A stretch of 64,000 nt of DNA, taken from assembly GCF_026212465.1 (NCBI RefSeq), contig NC_080058.1, forward strand, positions 5,132,501 to 5,196,500. The letters are read 5' to 3'. A program made the position numbers and the translations under genes. This stretch comes from Amaranthus tricolor (lineage: Eukaryota > Streptophyta > Magnoliopsida > Caryophyllales > Amaranthaceae). The notes beneath the pieces were generated by a model. It was not told the DNA's origin, ran no database searches, and saw only the letters and a list, made by a program, of their open reading frames with translations. Below are positions 61,065 through 64,000 of this stretch, piece after piece; position 1 is the first letter of the stretch; every line of letters begins with the position of its first letter.

Positions 61065-61414
61065 CACTATGTTTGGATGGAAGGAAATTGAGAGGAAGGA
61101 AGGAGAAGGAGAAGGAGAAGAATTTGGAAGGATGAAAAATCCCTTATTAATTTGGATAAGAAAATAAATGGGGAGGGATTTGAATGATAGGATCTAAAGG
61201 GATAGAATGTATGATATTTGTTAAGGTTTCAATCTTTCTAAAGTTGGAAAGATTTGAAAGGAAAACTCATCTTCCTTTCTTTTCCTTTCCTCCCTTCCCA
61301 CCTAAACATATAAGAGTTGCTCCTCTTTCATTTCTCTTCGCTTTATTTCTCTCTTCTCCTTTTCCCTTCGTTTTCTTTTTTTTTTTTCTTCAAAATTATA
61401 ATCCAAACATAGTG
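61065..61414. mobile_element. MITE with CACTATGTTTGGAT inverted ends
   Basis: A perfect 14-bp inverted repeat, CACTATGTTTGGAT (61065-61078) and atccaaacatagtg (61401-61414). The arms are purine-rich (ggaaggagaaggag) and pyrimidine-rich (cccttcccacc). It belongs with 9528-9780 and 26048-26380. Confidence 0.8.
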
Positions 61415-61607
61415 TTTATGAATTAATTCAAAATCTCAAGCTAATCACTAAGCAAGGCAAAATCATAGAGATGGAAAATCGAACACATAAACTTCAGTTA
61501 CTATATATAGCTCTACAAGATGCATCTGTGCATTAAAGAAGTTAAATAATAAGATTACACAAAGAAATTAAGAGATGATTATCGATCATAAGTGTCGTTA
61601 AAAACGC

Positions 61608-61775
61608 TTAGTTGATAGGTGTCACCTCATGATATGCTAGTATACTCTATCACGTCTCCTCATACATGTCCTCCACTTACCTAACGCTTAATATTATTCC
61701 ACTTGAATTAAAAAGTGGACGAGATTCGAACCTATGACATGTACATCTAATACCATGTCAAGAAATTAACTTAAC
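61608..61775. repeat. dispersed SINE/TRIM-like repeat, copy 4
   Basis: A divergent copy with gatatgctagtatactctatcacg, ggacgagattcgaacctatg and taccatgtcaagaaattaac in the family order. Confidence 0.55.
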
Positions 61776-62301
61776 CAAGTGAATTATGGAAACGAGTGGT
61801 TGAGATGGAAAGATCGAGTATAAATTTGTGAATGAGATTATCTTACATTACATTAACACTAGTTGATTATGAAGTAACAAGCAAACTAATCACTAATAAT
61901 ATATTAGTGGAACAGCCGGTCTCTTGGGAGATCGTCTCTTTGAGAAACGTCTCACATGCCCAACCCATTAAAACTTAATTAAACTAAAAAATGATAATAG
62001 ACTAATTATATTAGAGATGGTCTCTCAAAGAGACCACCTCTCACAAAGATTTGTGTTAGTGGAGCACATTCATAAAGTAAAGATAGACATGTTGACTAAC
62101 TTAAGTACAATAAAACTCAAATAATAATTAACGAAATCTAATAACCATTTATTCTTGATCTTCACCATATACAAACAACCCTCACAAATAGCATAGCTTG
62201 TATTTTTTCTCTGCTTTTATTTTAGTGTCAAATCAGATCAACTCGAACCATATGTAATCATAAAAGAATTGCTTGCTAAGATACTCAATACAACATAACA
62301 T

Positions 62302-62427
62302 TCAATGAGGAGGTGCCGGATGACGGCCCGGTCTATTGTACGGGTACATAGGGGGCCCCGGTTTTGGAGGCGTTATATAATAATATGGAGGCTTTGGTCT
62401 TCTTGCTGTTTTGTCAGCAGCCTTTTG
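62302..62427 (-). pseudogene. headless paralogue of the Pro/Tyr-rich gene at 58721-58916
   Basis: An open frame of 41 codons without an N-terminal Met or leader. It reads KTARRPKPPYYYITPPKP, then GPPMYPYNRPGRHPAPPH and TGA (62302-62304). It aligns with KAKPPKPPHLSPPKPGGP and the RPVP ending of 58721-58916. The frame is closed upstream by a stop at 62428-62430, where sequence resembling an LTR starts, so the signal-peptide exon or region has been displaced or lost. It is probably not translated as a secreted product now. Confidence 0.6.
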
Positions 62428-62735
62428 TCAGGATTATACTTAGCTTGTTTTTATGTTTTTAATGAAGCACATGTTGTGCACGTGCTCCCTTATGACCGTT
62501 ATTGTTAGTTAGACGTGTCATTAACCTTCTCATTGTATTTCCTTCGTCCCATATGCCTATATATAGATGGCCTTAGCCTTGTAAACATCGAAGTTTTGTT
62601 AATAAAAATCAGAAAATTCACTAAGTGTGTTTTTCTTTTCAATTGCTGTGCAATTGGGTTACCTTGGCCACTTTTGCCCATCTTTGGTGTACGTGTTCTT
62701 AAGTGTCTTCAAGAACCAATATCACCCCATCCATA
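62425..62735 (+). mobile_element. LTR-like insertion (solo LTR or fragment)
   Basis: Starts TGTCAGGATTATACTTAGC next to the truncated proline-rich frame. It has a TATA-like tatatatagatgg at 62560 and then ttaataaaaatcag, a polyadenylation-like signal, about 40 bp on, a typical U3-R-U5 layout. The 3' limit is uncertain and no second LTR was found. Confidence 0.4.
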
Positions 62736-63594
62736 GAAACTGATAATCCTTTTGGAGTGCAAAGGGTGAAGCGTAGAATTGAGTGAATAGGAAGCCTGGT
62801 AGTCCACTTCTCAACATTCATTTCTAAGTGCCAGTTCATGGAATATCCCCTTTGTTTTGTGTATCAAATCCAATTCGTGCGTAATTGCTTCATCCACCAT
62901 GCATAATTGGATCAACAAGCCCGAGACTTACGTAGATAATCAAATCAAGAGTATATACAATAATATGGTTTTAGCACGATACACCAGTCCAACTGATCGG
63001 AGGGTGGCGTGGTGGAGCGTTTCAGGCCTCGAGGGTCATCCGAAGATTTGGTTCGAATACCGAACCAGGGACATCCCATTTAACCCCAAGGATGCGTTAC
63101 ATATAATCTGCATAATAAGTCAGAAGATAATTGCTCTCTAAAACAGCGAAATAACTAGTGCAACATGTATTATTTTCTTCCAGGAAATAACCTGGAAAGT
63201 GAAGCAAACATATAATGATCTTTATCCAAAAAACTGCACATAATAAAACTCTAACTATATACAACTATACATTACGATAACATTCGGTAAACCACGGCCC
63301 ACTGCTCGTGCGTTTTAACTCCTATGTCTCATCCATTTTGCGACATTTTGTTAAACCATATCAAAGCTCTTAAGTAAAGTGTTGAAAAATGTGTGGAATT
63401 GAGGAGTATCCAAGTAAAAGCAAGCTCATATGTGGGCGCTTTGGAAAGTCAGAGTGGCCTTATTCTTTTCAGCGCTGATGAGAAATCTGAAAGAAAAAAA
63501 AAACAGATCATTCGGTTTATGCTCTAACTGCAGTAATTACGCTTAATGATGTATATACTTGACACACGAACACGAGTAATAGAAATTAACAACT
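62736..63594. other. unassigned sequence, no gene supported
   Basis: An open frame of 94 codons (62857-63141, plus) has no domain I recognise. It contains tRNA-promoter-like patches (gtggcgtggtggagcg and ggttcgaataccg near 63005-63062), but no cloverleaf can be formed. Confidence 0.35.
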
Positions 63595-63901
63595 CGTTTG
63601 GTCAATGGTATTAAACATTGGTAATGAGAATGAAAACTAGCGTAATTTTGGTTGAAAAATCTCTTGGCTACCTAAATGGCCATGCTTGTGCAACTTCCGT
63701 CATCTCATCTTTTTCATAAAATTCATTCCAATACATTTCCATTAGAAGAGATTGTATTAGGTGGTAATGAAAATTTGAAAACAAAAAAACTTTTTTGTGA
63801 TCAAAGTTTCATTATCATAGGAATGACAAGGAACTTTTTATGAAGTTTTACACTATAAATCATTTTCATTACCAACATTTAGTACCAATAACCAAACAGA
63901 C
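63595..63901. mobile_element. MITE with GTTTGGT-type long inverted ends
   Basis: The left end (from 63597: GTTTGGTCAATGGTATTAAA) and the right end (ttagtaccaataaccaaac) are inverted repeats extending about 40 bp with few mismatches. Its right half is also present at 55078-55235. Confidence 0.7.
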
Positions 63902-64000
63902 TGTATGAACAAAATTCTCAAGAAATTCTCAAGAAACCACTAACCAGAGAAAAGCTAGAGGGCTGCCCATCTACTAATCTGTCCAGAGAGCCAAAAACTA
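63746..64000. repeat. duplicated block, partner of 55078-55330
   Basis: Same order of landmarks as the partner, through gagggctgcccatctac and gtccagagagccaaaa, up to the edge of the window. The duplication may extend beyond it. Confidence 0.85.

Larger units (their letters stand above)
58917..62301. other. intergenic with dispersed repeats, no gene supported
   Basis: Contains three copies of the SINE/TRIM-like family and one MITE. The frame at 60305-60562 begins in sequence (gggtaaggttatatacatc, aaggtggggtttaagg) that resembles a common plant repeat, so I do not call it a gene. At 60549-60690 the phrase ccttgaacaaggca recurs, and at 60718-60755 gctcgttcgagc phrases recur, related to 7785-7990. 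Confidence 0.45.

Noticed and set aside
63000..63065. tRNA gene or SINE head on the plus strand
   Set aside because: The B-box-like segment has an extra base and no cloverleaf forms.

Overview
This is nuclear DNA from a flowering plant, most likely a eudicot. It is AT-rich, with GT-AG introns, long gene-poor stretches, transposable elements and plant-only gene families. The species cannot be named from the sequence.

Four conserved host genes lie in the left half. (1) A single-exon clade-A AT-hook (AHL) DNA-binding gene at 4746-5618, minus strand. (2) An EIN4-type ethylene receptor at 8417-12348, minus, two coding exons. (3) A clade-B AHL gene at 16443-27180, minus, assembled here from six exons that join in frame to 337 residues; its introns reach 6.6 kb and hold several transposons. 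(4) A single-exon RAF1 Rubisco assembly chaperone gene at 30808-32202, plus. These are ordinary single-copy-type genes with no operon-like relation.

The right half (33.8-62.4 kb) holds a one-strand series of small secreted proline-rich protein genes and remnants: 33798-34100, 39907-40206, 42920-43456, 50866-51018, 56487-56780, 58721-58916 and 62302-62427, all minus. Most have a hydrophobic leader, a basic segment and a polyproline tail. Three of the loci share a short unit (Asn, two or three residues, His, Phe/Tyr, then polyproline). The cluster shows duplication and decay: one member has an in-frame TAG before an otherwise intact tail, one lost its C-terminal half by deletion, one has a frameshift in its leader, and one has lost its leader where LTR-like sequence begins. 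I could not assign this family to a described one, and it is the best candidate here for something undescribed.

A segmental duplication (about 45060-51141 and 55443-56902) carries two of these genes. A 4.9-kb Ty1/copia retrotransposon (45309-50182) has inserted into the first copy. It has near-identical 169/167-bp LTRs, a 5-bp target duplication and a tRNA-Met-type primer site, but its coding region is broken by four stops and at least two frameshifts.

Other repeats include a Cassandra-type solo LTR carrying 5S rRNA-like sequence, two RTE-type LINE tails, several hAT-like and Stowaway-like MITEs, a G-rich element with G-quadruplex motifs, a dispersed SINE/TRIM-like family, long AT and AAT microsatellites and a Helitron-like duplicated block.
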